A stretch of DNA of 63,392 nt from Bacteroidota bacterium (lineage in GTDB: Bacteria; Bacteroidota; Bacteroidia; Chitinophagales; Chitinophagaceae), in contig JAFDXG010000100.1 of assembly GCA_018268105.1 (NCBI GenBank), positions 1 to 63,392 of the forward strand, read 5' to 3'. Of this stretch, positions 1 to 8,500 are shown piece after piece; position 1 is the first letter of the stretch; every line of letters starts with the position of its first letter. Under the pieces are notes generated by a model. It was not told the origin of the DNA. It did not search any database and saw only the letters and a program-made list of their open reading frames with translations. The position numbers and the translations under genes are program-made.

Positions 1-255
1 TAAAGTGTATCTCTGATGCAATGCAGGAATTGTAAATTCCCTGCCAACACCTGTCTTAAGCCATTGCTCATACAACATCGCCGCTGCTTTATCTTCAAAC
101 TCCTTTGTGAATATTATACGCCACGGACGATATCTGTTGGTCCAGCCATGACCAAACTCATTATGCGATTTTAACCGGGTTGCCAGGTCAGAGCTATATC
201 CTGTATAGTGCTTGTCAAACTTGTCAGAATACAAAATATACACAGTGTATTTCAT
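1..255 (-). CDS. GIY-YIG domain protein, 3' end outside window
   Basis: The reading frame starts at ATG 255 and is still open at base 1, so only the first 85 residues are seen. The protein begins MKYTVYILYSDKFDKHYTGY, which is the GIY-YIG nuclease signature in the form VYIL-YSD...YTGYS, followed by the usual DLATRLKSHN and a W-x-P-W-x-I core. Small UvrC-N-terminal-like proteins of about 80-100 residues of this type are common in Bacteroidota. Their cellular role is not firmly established; structure-specific nuclease activity is inferred from the fold. The gene lies directly behind the tRNA-Met terminator in the same direction. The family call is secure; the function is not. Confidence 0.8.
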   Translation of the reverse strand, partial: MKYTVYILYSDKFDKHYTGYSSDLATRLKSHNEFGHGWTNRYRPWRIIFTKEFEDKAAAMLYEQWLKTGVGREFTIPALHQRYTL

Positions 256-278
256 AAAAAAAAGCTCCTCTTAGGAGC
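256..278 (-). terminator. Terminator hairpin behind tRNA-Met
   Basis: On the minus strand GCTCCT (278-273) pairs with AGGAGC (269-264) across a three-base loop. Eight T residues (263-256) follow, which is a standard intrinsic terminator. The T run ends directly against the ATG at 255, and AGGAG of the 3' arm lies 9 bases ahead of that ATG, so it could also serve as a ribosome-binding site for a transcript that reads through. Confidence 0.75.
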
Positions 279-282
279 CTTG

Positions 283-356
283 TAGCGAGGATGGGAATTG
301 AACCCATCACCTCAGGGTTATGAATCCTGCGCTCTAACCAACTGAGCTACCTCGCC
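283..356 (-). tRNA. tRNA-Met (CAT)
   Basis: A full cloverleaf is visible on the minus strand. The acceptor GGCGAGG pairs with CCTCGCT (one G-U), the D-stem is GCTC/GAGC, the anticodon loop is TTCATAA with anticodon CAT, and the T-stem is ATGGG/CCCAT with loop TTCAATT. The discriminator is A and the CCA end is not encoded. The paired first acceptor position argues against an initiator tRNA. An elongator Met identity is most likely, although CAT tRNAs read by lysidine synthase as Ile cannot be fully excluded. The anticodon stem has one A-C mismatch next to the loop. Confidence 0.9.
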
Positions 357-373
357 ATATTAATTTCGGGCTG

Positions 374-381
374 CAAAAATA
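374..381 (-). promoter_or_regulatory. -7 element of the tRNA-Met promoter
   Basis: TATTTTTG on the minus strand matches the Bacteroidota -7 consensus TAnnTTTG exactly. It lies 17 bases ahead of the tRNA 5' end. No clear TTG -33 element is seen at 17-23 bases upstream; only a T-rich tract is there. Confidence 0.55.
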
Positions 382-433
382 GGGGTTTTCACTTTCTTTT
401 TAAAAAAACTGAGTACTTATGATACTACAAAAT

Positions 434-461
434 CAAAAACGGGTGGCTAGACAACCACCCG
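434..461 (-). terminator. Terminator downstream of the transposase-like gene
   Basis: On the minus strand CGGGTGG (461-455) pairs with CCACCCG (446-440) across an 8-base loop, followed by TTTTT (439-435). It lies about 93 bases past the stop of the transposase-like gene and ahead of the tRNA-Met promoter, so it insulates the two. Confidence 0.6.
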
Positions 462-553
462 GTACCAAAACATGAGAAAACTTTGAACTTCAACTAAACA
501 GAATGCTCCGGGAAAATGTTGAAGCCCTGAAAACCATAAATCCCCGGAATAGT

Positions 554-1237
554 TTATTTAATATGACTAAATTCACTGGAAACACTTTGTGCAGTACCAG
601 ATGAATTTAAAATATTCATAAGCAATGGAAACAATTCATCATTTCTATAGTTATACCTGAACTCACATTCTTTAATATGCAGAAAAAGCATCTTTTTATT
701 CATTCCTCTGAATTTTTGAAGCCTCCCCCTGGTATGCTGCCAGAAACTTTTAATTTCTGCTGTTAAATCATCCGTCTCAATTAAATTTTCAACCGGGTTT
801 AACCAGTATAAATTCCAGGCATCACAATCCGCAATAGCATGAAAACCCTCAAATACCGAAGGAACACATTTGGCAGAAGGAATTTGAACAGTTTTATTAA
901 CAAATTGCCCAAATATCTTATCATCCATATTCTTCAGCCAATGAGTGTAAACAGCTCCCTGCTTCATCACAAATCCATAGTATGCCTGTTCTTCATAACG
1001 ATAATCAGCCTCATTACTAATATGGGTATGCGTCTGTAGGTGTGAAATTGAATATTTTTTAACACAATAACCTGCAATACGATTTCTTATTAATTTAAAA
1101 TAATTATTGACCGTTACCCGGCTGACACCGCTTATTTCCGCTATCTGAGTGGCCGTAAGGTCATCACAAAACAACTCCAGTATTTCCCTGCATTTACGCT
1201 CTGAGAGATGAGCCCCTTTCAGTAGTTTTATCTTCAT
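554..1237 (-). CDS. IS1595/ISXO2-like transposase, probably inactive or domesticated
   Basis: A 227-residue protein. The N-terminus is a helix-turn-helix (about residues 12-50, TATQIAEISGVSRVTVNNYF). The C-terminus (about 160-200) carries the pattern E-x-x-x-FWQHTRGRLQKFRGMNKK...LHIKECEFRYN, which is typical of the ISXO2-like DDE fold of IS1595-family transposases. The usual N-terminal zinc ribbon is absent. The central catalytic stretch is altered: where active members have a D-G-W-x-x-Y type motif, this protein has FEGFHAIADCDAW. I see no terminal inverted repeats around the gene. It is therefore more likely a remnant or a captured gene than a mobile insertion sequence. Start at ATG 1237. 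Confidence 0.65.
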   Translation of the reverse strand: MKIKLLKGAHLSERKCREILELFCDDLTATQIAEISGVSRVTVNNYFKLIRNRIAGYCVKKYSISHLQTHTHISNEADYRYEEQAYYGFVMKQGAVYTHWLKNMDDKIFGQFVNKTVQIPSAKCVPSVFEGFHAIADCDAWNLYWLNPVENLIETDDLTAEIKSFWQHTRGRLQKFRGMNKKMLFLHIKECEFRYNYRNDELFPLLMNILNSSGTAQSVSSEFSHIK

Positions 1238-1532
1238 AAATAATTAGTTATACGAATAATTTCGCACTTAAAAATCCTCTGAAATGATGACAGAGAAAAT
1301 ATAAAATACACAAGCGGAAAATCTACACGGATAAACGTCAGGTACTAGATTAATTTACAAATCTTCTCATTGACGTTATTTCAGATACCCCTGTAATGTA
1401 TAACCATTATAGTGCAGGAAAAGTTACAGTTATAGTTAGAAAATCACCGTAAAACTTTATCAACGGCAATCAATTGTGATAAAAGCATCAATCCGGTAGC
1501 AGGAAGGTTGCGCTATATCCCTAATGGTATGA

Positions 1533-3161
1533 TTATTTTTTTACAAATACTTCTATAGTCCCATAATTTGTATTTCTTGGGGCAGGGAATGAGTCTATCT
1601 TTTGATAATGTATCAATAGAGAATCCCTTACCCTGAAAGGATAGAAGTTATTCAGTGTAGGGATATATTCAAATAAAACAAGGTCATAATAATTCTCATC
1701 AATTCTTTTTTCAAACATTTCCGCCTGTTTATTAAACATACCTACTCCCAAATGATACCATAAAGGAAATTGTGGGCCGGTTTCAGGAGTATAAGGAATT
1801 TCTGCTGCAAGGAAAGTCAGTTCAGACATATTCAATATCCGGATATCCTTTTTATTTTTTACTATATCCATTTTTAAAAACCGGTCAATACCTTTTACTG
1901 TAGGTTCAGGCATTGTAATCTTTCTAAGGGTGTACAAATTAGTTGAAACCCAATTTGATTGAGAAATTCCGGAGCTGCTATCACTAACATTTTCTTCAAA
2001 AATGGCATTATGCATATTTACCACATTCTCTCCGGAAGCAGAAATCTGCATTTCACTTTTTCCTACATCTAACTTCAGTATTCGCTGCATATAATTCCAA
2101 TACAAACTACTCCACCAAAACAATACCCCGAGGCTTAATATCAAAGCTTCTTTAAAAAGACTTTGATTATTAAACATATACTTCCCGAGGTAATGGAAAA
2201 TAAATACAAAACCAAAACTGTGAAAGAATATATTGCTATTATCCGGAGTATAGCTGGTTACCTGAAATACTGTTGCAAAGCATAAAATGCTTATAGTTAC
2301 CAGTGCAAAGACAATAAACTGCTTATCTTTTAAGAAAGTCTTCCAATTGTTTATTTGAAGGATACTGAAAAAAATAACTACAAAAAAGTAAAACTTCAAC
2401 CACATTGAATCTCCCCAAAATATATTTGCAATATCATTCACAGATAGCCTTGCATTATGCGGTGGTTGTCCATGATTGAACCAATAAGAAAAATTGTATT
2501 GAGAAAAATACAGAATTGCTAACAAAGAAAAAAATATAGTACTGGTAAGATATACTACCAATCCTGACCATTTTTTCTCATACCAACTGTAGTATAATAA
2601 TAAAGCGCAGCAAATGGCAAAAATCATACCTCCGCCATCCTGTTTGGTAAAAAAAGAAAAAAAAGTAAATAGTCCCCCGGGGATTGCCCACCAATATACT
2701 GACTTGCTCTTCTCATTCATGATCCCTTTAAGTACAAGTGCCAGTGCTACAAACGCATACACAATTACCGAGTGGTTGTACCAGGGCCAAAAATTGATGA
2801 ATGAAAATGACAAACAATATAATAATACACCTGCACATCTAACTGAAGGCAATACTTGTACACTTTTACATATTGATCTGAAAGCCAGACCTGAAATAAT
2901 ATTTAAAAATGTTTGTGCTTTAACCAGAGAAATCATCTGGGCCCCGAAAATTTTAAAAAAGATGGCTGGTACCACCCAATACATTCCGCCCAATGGGACA
3001 CCAAAATCCCTGAATGGTATTTGACCCTCACTCATCCGGTAAGCGCCTTCCCATGATAAAAATATATTTACCCGGAATGGAAGTGAAATCAGAAGCGGAA
3101 CTATGGCAAATACAACAATGATAGCTATTTCAGAAAGAGACAGAATTTTTTTAAATGTCAT
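1533..3161 (-). CDS. Polytopic membrane protein, GT-C glycosyltransferase-like
   Basis: An integral membrane protein of about 542 residues with some nine to eleven hydrophobic segments, followed by a soluble C-terminal part of roughly 180 residues. Near the N-terminus, the loop after the first membrane helix reads LSWEGAYRMSEGQIPFRDFG. This acidic, periplasmic first loop is usual in GT-C enzymes, which use polyprenyl-phosphate sugars. I take ATG 3161 (MTFKKILSL) as the start, because the 40 residues upstream in frame are not membrane-protein-like. The gene diverges from the UbiA-SDR-HAD genes, which could supply its polyprenyl-linked donor. That link is inference from position. The acceptor is unknown. 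Confidence 0.6.
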   Translation of the reverse strand: MTFKKILSLSEIAIIVVFAIVPLLISLPFRVNIFLSWEGAYRMSEGQIPFRDFGVPLGGMYWVVPAIFFKIFGAQMISLVKAQTFLNIISGLAFRSICKSVQVLPSVRCAGVLLYCLSFSFINFWPWYNHSVIVYAFVALALVLKGIMNEKSKSVYWWAIPGGLFTFFSFFTKQDGGGMIFAICCALLLYYSWYEKKWSGLVVYLTSTIFFSLLAILYFSQYNFSYWFNHGQPPHNARLSVNDIANIFWGDSMWLKFYFFVVIFFSILQINNWKTFLKDKQFIVFALVTISILCFATVFQVTSYTPDNSNIFFHSFGFVFIFHYLGKYMFNNQSLFKEALILSLGVLFWWSSLYWNYMQRILKLDVGKSEMQISASGENVVNMHNAIFEENVSDSSSGISQSNWVSTNLYTLRKITMPEPTVKGIDRFLKMDIVKNKKDIRILNMSELTFLAAEIPYTPETGPQFPLWYHLGVGMFNKQAEMFEKRIDENYYDLVLFEYIPTLNNFYPFRVRDSLLIHYQKIDSFPAPRNTNYGTIEVFVKK

Positions 3162-3350
3162 GCTGAAAGTGTTTTTTCTATATACTGAGTATAAATCAGG
3201 CGCTAACTTACATAAAAGATGCTGATATAAATACCTATACCTTACCTTTATCGGTTGTATAATAACGCATAAATAACGCACGTTATTTAAGTTCTTTATT
3301 GGAAATATGAATAATATTTTATTTTTTGCATATAAACAGAGGCAACCGAG

Positions 3351-4235
3351 GTGATATATTTAAAACTACTCAGACCTAAAGATTGGGCTAAGAACCTGTT
3401 TCTTTACATCCCATTATTTTTCTCCGGAGAAATATTTGACACATCAAAACTGTTGATGGTATTTGAAGGGTTTATTGCATTTTGCTGTATTGCAAGCAGC
3501 ATATATATAATAAACGATTACAGAGATATGGAAGATGACCGGAAACATCCCGAGAAAAAAAACCGGCCACTTGCTTCGGGTAAAGCTTCCCCCACCTTGT
3601 CCTTAATTATTTGCAGTATTTTAATTTTACTCGGGTTTAGTATTGGGCTAAGCATAGGCGGCAGATTTACATGGTTGCTGGGTATTTATTTTGTACTTAA
3701 CATAGCCTATTCACTTGGGTTGAAAAATATTGCCATACTTGATATCTTCATCATTGCAATCGGTTTTAATTTGCGTATACGATCCGGTGGCGCAATTGCA
3801 AATGTAGATGTAACCATCTGGATGAATATTATGGTATTTCTTCTCGCACTGTTTATGGCTATTGGCAAAAGAAGGGATGATGTATTGTTGAAATTATCGT
3901 CCGGAGTTGATATGCGCAAAGCTGTTAAAGGTTACACCCTTGATTTTCTGAATACTTTGCTGGCATTGGTATCCGCCGTAATGATTGTTGCCTATTTTAT
4001 GTACACCGTATCCGACAGAGTTATTGAAAGGCATAATACAGAGAGGCTTTACCTGACAGCACTTTTTGTTATGGCGGGTTTAATGCGGTATCTTCAAATT
4101 ATCTATGTTAATTCGGATTCCGGATCGCCAACAAAGATTCTTTATAAGGATCGCTTCATACAGGCATCAATCCTCCTTTGGATGATTAGTTTCTATTTTC
4201 TTATCTACATAAAAAATTTTCCGTTTTTTTCTTAA
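3351..4235 (+). CDS. UbiA-family prenyltransferase, DPPR-synthase-like
   Basis: A 294-residue membrane protein with about eight hydrophobic helices. The first Asp-rich motif is NDYRDMEDD (55-63), followed by RKHPEKKNRPLASG, the pattern of the UbiA branch that transfers phosphoribose from PRPP onto polyprenyl phosphate (decaprenyl-phosphate phosphoribosyltransferase, Rv3806c type). The second motif region is LDIFIIAIGFNLRIRSGG. The start is GTG 3351, because an in-frame TAA lies just upstream and no ATG precedes the conserved LLRPKDWAKN. It is followed after 12 bases by the SDR gene. The HAD and SDR partners support a polyprenyl-sugar role over quinone or heme synthesis, but the substrate is inferred. 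Confidence 0.75.
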   Translation: MIYLKLLRPKDWAKNLFLYIPLFFSGEIFDTSKLLMVFEGFIAFCCIASSIYIINDYRDMEDDRKHPEKKNRPLASGKASPTLSLIICSILILLGFSIGLSIGGRFTWLLGIYFVLNIAYSLGLKNIAILDIFIIAIGFNLRIRSGGAIANVDVTIWMNIMVFLLALFMAIGKRRDDVLLKLSSGVDMRKAVKGYTLDFLNTLLALVSAVMIVAYFMYTVSDRVIERHNTERLYLTALFVMAGLMRYLQIIYVNSDSGSPTKILYKDRFIQASILLWMISFYFLIYIKNFPFFS

Positions 4236-4247
4236 ATCAGAAATTTT

Positions 4248-4979
4248 ATGGCTACTGTTTTAATTCTTGGCGCAACTTCCGATATAGGCATTGCTATAGC
4301 TCAAAAATTTGCTGAAGAAAAGAATTCTGTTCAATTAGCCTGTCGCTATCCGTCTTCAATTGCTAATCTTGCTTCAGATATTCGGATTCGCTATCAACAA
4401 GACTGCGAGGTATATGCTTTTGATGCCATGGATTTTAAGTCTCATCAGCAATTTTATAAAGAACTCTCCCCCAAACCAGATATTGTCGTTTGTGTATTCG
4501 GCTATATGACAGAGAATGAAAAGGCGGTAGAGAATTTTGAAGAAACTATTAAAACAATTAATACAAATTACACAGGCGCCGTAAGTATACTAAATATTAT
4601 TGGCCAGGATTTTTCCGAACGAAAAAGTGGGGCAATTGCCGGCATTAGCTCAGTAGCAGGGGAAAGGGGAAGGCAAAGCAATTATATTTATGGAAGTTCC
4701 AAAGCAGGTTTTACAGCCTACCTGTCCGGGTTGCGCAACAGCCTCTATAAAAATAATATTCATGTATTAACGGTTCTGCCTGGTTTTGTCTATACTAAAA
4801 TGACCGAACACCTTGATTTACCCAAATTGCTGACCGCTCAACCTTCTGAAGTTGCCACCGCTGTATATGAAGGGATCAGGAAGAAAAAAAATGTGATTTA
4901 CGTAAAATGGTTCTGGCGATGGATAATGTATATCATCAAAGCCATCCCGGAAAGTATTTTTAAAAGAAAGAACTTGTGA
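4248..4979 (+). CDS. Short-chain dehydrogenase, DprE2-like
   Basis: A 243-residue classical SDR. The nucleotide-binding motif GATSDIG is at 8-14, the catalytic Ser is in ISSVAGERGR (about 134), and Tyr148-x-x-x-Lys152 is in YGSSK. The ERGRxSNYxYGSSKAG pattern and the hydrophobic, basic C-terminus (VKWFWRWIMYIIKAIP, then a Lys/Arg tail) resemble the reductase that makes decaprenylphosphoryl-arabinose from the keto intermediate (DprE2). The gene lies between the UbiA gene (12-base gap) and the HAD gene (4-base overlap), so the three are probably co-transcribed. The FAD-dependent partner DprE1 is not in the window. The SDR call is certain; the DprE2 assignment is moderate. Confidence 0.8.
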   Translation: MATVLILGATSDIGIAIAQKFAEEKNSVQLACRYPSSIANLASDIRIRYQQDCEVYAFDAMDFKSHQQFYKELSPKPDIVVCVFGYMTENEKAVENFEETIKTINTNYTGAVSILNIIGQDFSERKSGAIAGISSVAGERGRQSNYIYGSSKAGFTAYLSGLRNSLYKNNIHVLTVLPGFVYTKMTEHLDLPKLLTAQPSEVATAVYEGIRKKKNVIYVKWFWRWIMYIIKAIPESIFKRKNL

Positions 4980-5575
4980 AAAAAAAAGGAATAGCATTTT
5001 TCGATTTTGACGGAACCATTACATTTAAAGATACCCTTCTTGAAATAATAAGATTCCATAAGGGAAGTGGTGGCCTATATGCCGGCTTACTAAAAATATC
5101 TCCCTGGTTATTGGCAATGAAATTAAAAATAGTTAGCAACCAGGCTGCAAAAGAACAATTATTAGCACACTCCTTTAAAGGCTTATCCTGTGAAGATTTT
5201 CAAAAAGTTTGTGATGCATTTATAAAAACAGAATTACCCAAGTTAATACGGTCTGCAGCATTAGAGAAAATTAAACAATTTCAAAAACAGGATATACCGG
5301 TAGTAATTGTTTCGGCCTCTGCAGAAAACTGGCTGGAAGGCTGGTGTAAAGAATATAATCTTATATGTATTGCTTCCCAACTGGAAAAAAAAGATAATAC
5401 CATCACTGGAAAAATATCAGGAAAAAATTGTTACGGAGAAGAAAAAGTTAATAGAATTAAAGAAAAGTTTAACCTTGCCGAATACGAAAATATATATTGC
5501 TTTGGAGATACAAAAGGTGACAAGCAGATGTTATCGCTTGCCACTTTTGTATTTTATAAGCCCTTTCGTAACTGA
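4976..5575 (+). CDS. HAD-IB family phosphatase
   Basis: A 199-residue HAD hydrolase. Motif I is FFDFDGTIT (nucleophile Asp10, acid/base Asp12), motif II is the Ser in VVIVSASAENW, and motif III is GDTKGDKQML near residue 178. The alpha-helical cap between motifs I and II matches the SerB-like HAD-IB type. The start is GTG 4976, overlapping the SDR stop (GTGA), which indicates translational coupling. In polyprenyl-phosphoribose pathways a phosphatase removes the 5-phosphate from the ribosyl intermediate, and that is the likely job here by context. The stop at 5573-5575 abuts the stop of the convergent giant gene with no base between. Confidence 0.75.
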   Translation: MKKKGIAFFDFDGTITFKDTLLEIIRFHKGSGGLYAGLLKISPWLLAMKLKIVSNQAAKEQLLAHSFKGLSCEDFQKVCDAFIKTELPKLIRSAALEKIKQFQKQDIPVVIVSASAENWLEGWCKEYNLICIASQLEKKDNTITGKISGKNCYGEEKVNRIKEKFNLAEYENIYCFGDTKGDKQMLSLATFVFYKPFRN

Positions 5576-8500
5576 TTAGAGCTTCACGATCCGGTGTGCT
5601 ATTCTATACTGGTAGTCAATTATTATTTCCAGGAAGTATACACCTTTGTTTAATCCAGATAAATCTATCTGTTGATTGAAATAGACATCATCTTTAATTA
5701 TCTCTTTGTGCAATACACGTTTCCCGTTTACGTCATACAGATCCAACATTGTTCTGCCTTTTTGTTTTATATTCTTCAACTGAATATTCACTAATGAGCG
5801 TGTTGGATTGGGGTATATGTTTGCCATAGTTGATAAATCCTGGCGACCACCGGCATTGTTTACTACAACGCTAATTGTAGTTTCTCCCAATCCTCCATTG
5901 CTGTCAGTCACCTTAAGTTTAATTTTGTATTCACCTTCAGTTAAACTTGTTAATTTGGTAATAGCTGATGATGAATTATCAAATATTGCTCCTGATGGGC
6001 CAGATACAATACTCCATTCATACCTGGTGATTATTCCTGATTCAGAGAATGAACTGCTTCCATCCAATGCAAGTTCAGTTTGTGGCAGTGTTACTGTTGT
6101 ATCACCCAGAATATTTACATGAGGCGGTTGTGGAGCAATATTTTCAGCCAGCACTTTCACAGCTATATCTGCCGAGTCTCTTGATCCGTATGTATCAGTA
6201 ACAAATAATCTGAAAACATACATACCAGGTTCAATAGAAAGAATGCTTGGTGTGGCTGTTGTTGCATTCAATATATTCAATGGTGTAGTACCACCCAATA
6301 GCACCCAATGATAACTTTTAATGCTTCCTTCACGAGCGTATGATTTACTACCATCAAGTTGTACCGCTGTTACCGGCAGTTGAATTGTGAAATCTTCCCC
6401 TGCATTAGCAACAGGTGGTTTTGCCGGTGCAGGATTAACAGTAATAGTTACTATAGCTGTTGATGATTTACCATTATCATCAGTAACTTTTACCTGGAAC
6501 TGGTAAACTCCGGCAACTAGTCCTTCTGCATAAGTTAGGGCAGCACCGCTATTTGTAATAACTCCAGATGAGGGCCCTGATATTTTTGTCCACAGATAAG
6601 ATTTAATTTGTCCGGCTGGTGCTATAGATTTAGTAGCATCAAGCTGAACAACGCTATCCGGCAGTGTAATAGTTTGTGCTGTACCAGCATCAGCAACAGG
6701 CGGAACAGGAGCAGCCTTTACCGTAATACTTACAGAAGCTGTTGTTGTTTTGCCCAGGTTGTCAGTTACTTTCAACTGTACCTGATAACTGCCTTCAGTT
6801 AGACCATGTATAACTGTAACTTTTGCTGCAGTATCCGAAATTGTTGCACCCTGCGGACCTGAAACTATACTCCATTCAAATGATACAATAGAACCCGCAG
6901 GTGCAGTGGATTTGCTCCCATCCAAAGTTGCAGAATCTATTGGCAACACTATGGTTTGAGCATTACCGGCGTCAGCAACCGGTGGTGGCGGACTCGCTTT
7001 TACAATTATGGTTACCGTTGCAGTAGCGTTAGCCCCATTGCTGTCGGTAACTATAAGTTCATAAATATATGTTCCTTCCGATAATCCGCTTAACTGGGTT
7101 GTAGCTTTAGCAGCATCATTTATACTATCCCCTGACGGTCCTGATATTTTTGACCAGCTATATGATACAATAGTTCCCGAAGATGCAGTTGATTTTGAAC
7201 CATCCAAAACAACAGTATTCAACGGAAGTACAATTGTTTGTGCATTACCCGCATTGGCAACAGGCGGAAGCAATGCAGGATTAACAGTTATGGTAATAAT
7301 ATCTGTCGCGGACATTCCATGATCATCGGTAACCTTTAACTGGAACTTATATACCCCCTGCAATAATCCGGTAACTGTAGTAGATGCAGATGCAGGATTT
7401 GAAATTGACCCGGCTCCCGGCCCGGATACTTTTGTCCATGTATATGAACTTATAGTTCCGGAGGGCGCTGCAGATAAAGTTCCATCCAGAGTTGCACTAT
7501 CTTGCGGCAGGGTTATAGTCTTATCACCACCTGCATCAGCCACTGGTGGTAACAGGGCAGCCTTAACATTAATATTAACCGTATCCCTCGATATTGCCCC
7601 ATTATTATCCGTAATCTTCAATTCAAACAAATACAGCCCTTCATTCAGTCCGTTAACTATAGTTGCAGCTACTGACGGTGTGTTAATAACACCAGGAGCA
7701 GGACCGGAAACCTTTGTCCATTCAAATGCAACTATCGTCCCTGACGGGGCAATGGAGGCAGAACCATCAAGTGTTACCGAGCTTACCGGTAAAGTAATAA
7801 CTATATCATTTCCGGCATTTGCAACAGGTGGTAGTAAAGCAGGCTTTACTATAACAGTGACAGTTGCCGTTGCAGTTAACCCGTTGTTATCTTTTACCTC
7901 AAGCTGATATTTGTATACACCTTCTATCAAATTAATAGCAGTTGCTTTTGCTTTACTGCTGTCTGTTATATTACCCTCAGAAGGTCCTGAGACTTTAACC
8001 CAGGAATAAGATATTATATTACCGGTTGATAAAGAACCATCAAGTGTTACATTATTCTGAGGCAGAGTAATAGTCTTGTCTGATCCCGCAATTGCAACCG
8101 GGGGAACTGGCGCTGCTTTCACGGTAACAGATACTGTGGCTGTTGCTGATTTTCCTTTATTGTCTGTTACTTTCAGTTCGAAAGTATATACCCCTTCTAT
8201 AAGATTATTAACAGTTGTTGTACCAGCTGAAATATCCACAATGGCAGCACCAGAAGGACCGGATATTTTTGACCATTCATAAGAAACAATACTACCGGAA
8301 GAGGCAGTTGATTTCGTACCATCCAGAACTATACTATTGACAGGAAGTTGAATAGTTTGAGCACTTCCGGCATTGGCTACAGGTGGCAAAGGTGCAGGAT
8401 TAACAGTAATAGTTACGGTAGCCGTTGAAGTAAGTCCGTTACTATCTGTTATTTTCAGTTCAAATTGATAAACTCCTTCTGCAACACCTGCAACAGTAGT

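Noticed and set aside
1320..1380. AACGTCA and TGACGTT inverted repeat as a transposon end
   Set aside because: Only 7 bases, with a spacer of over 30 bases, on one side of the transposase-like gene and with no partner at the other side.
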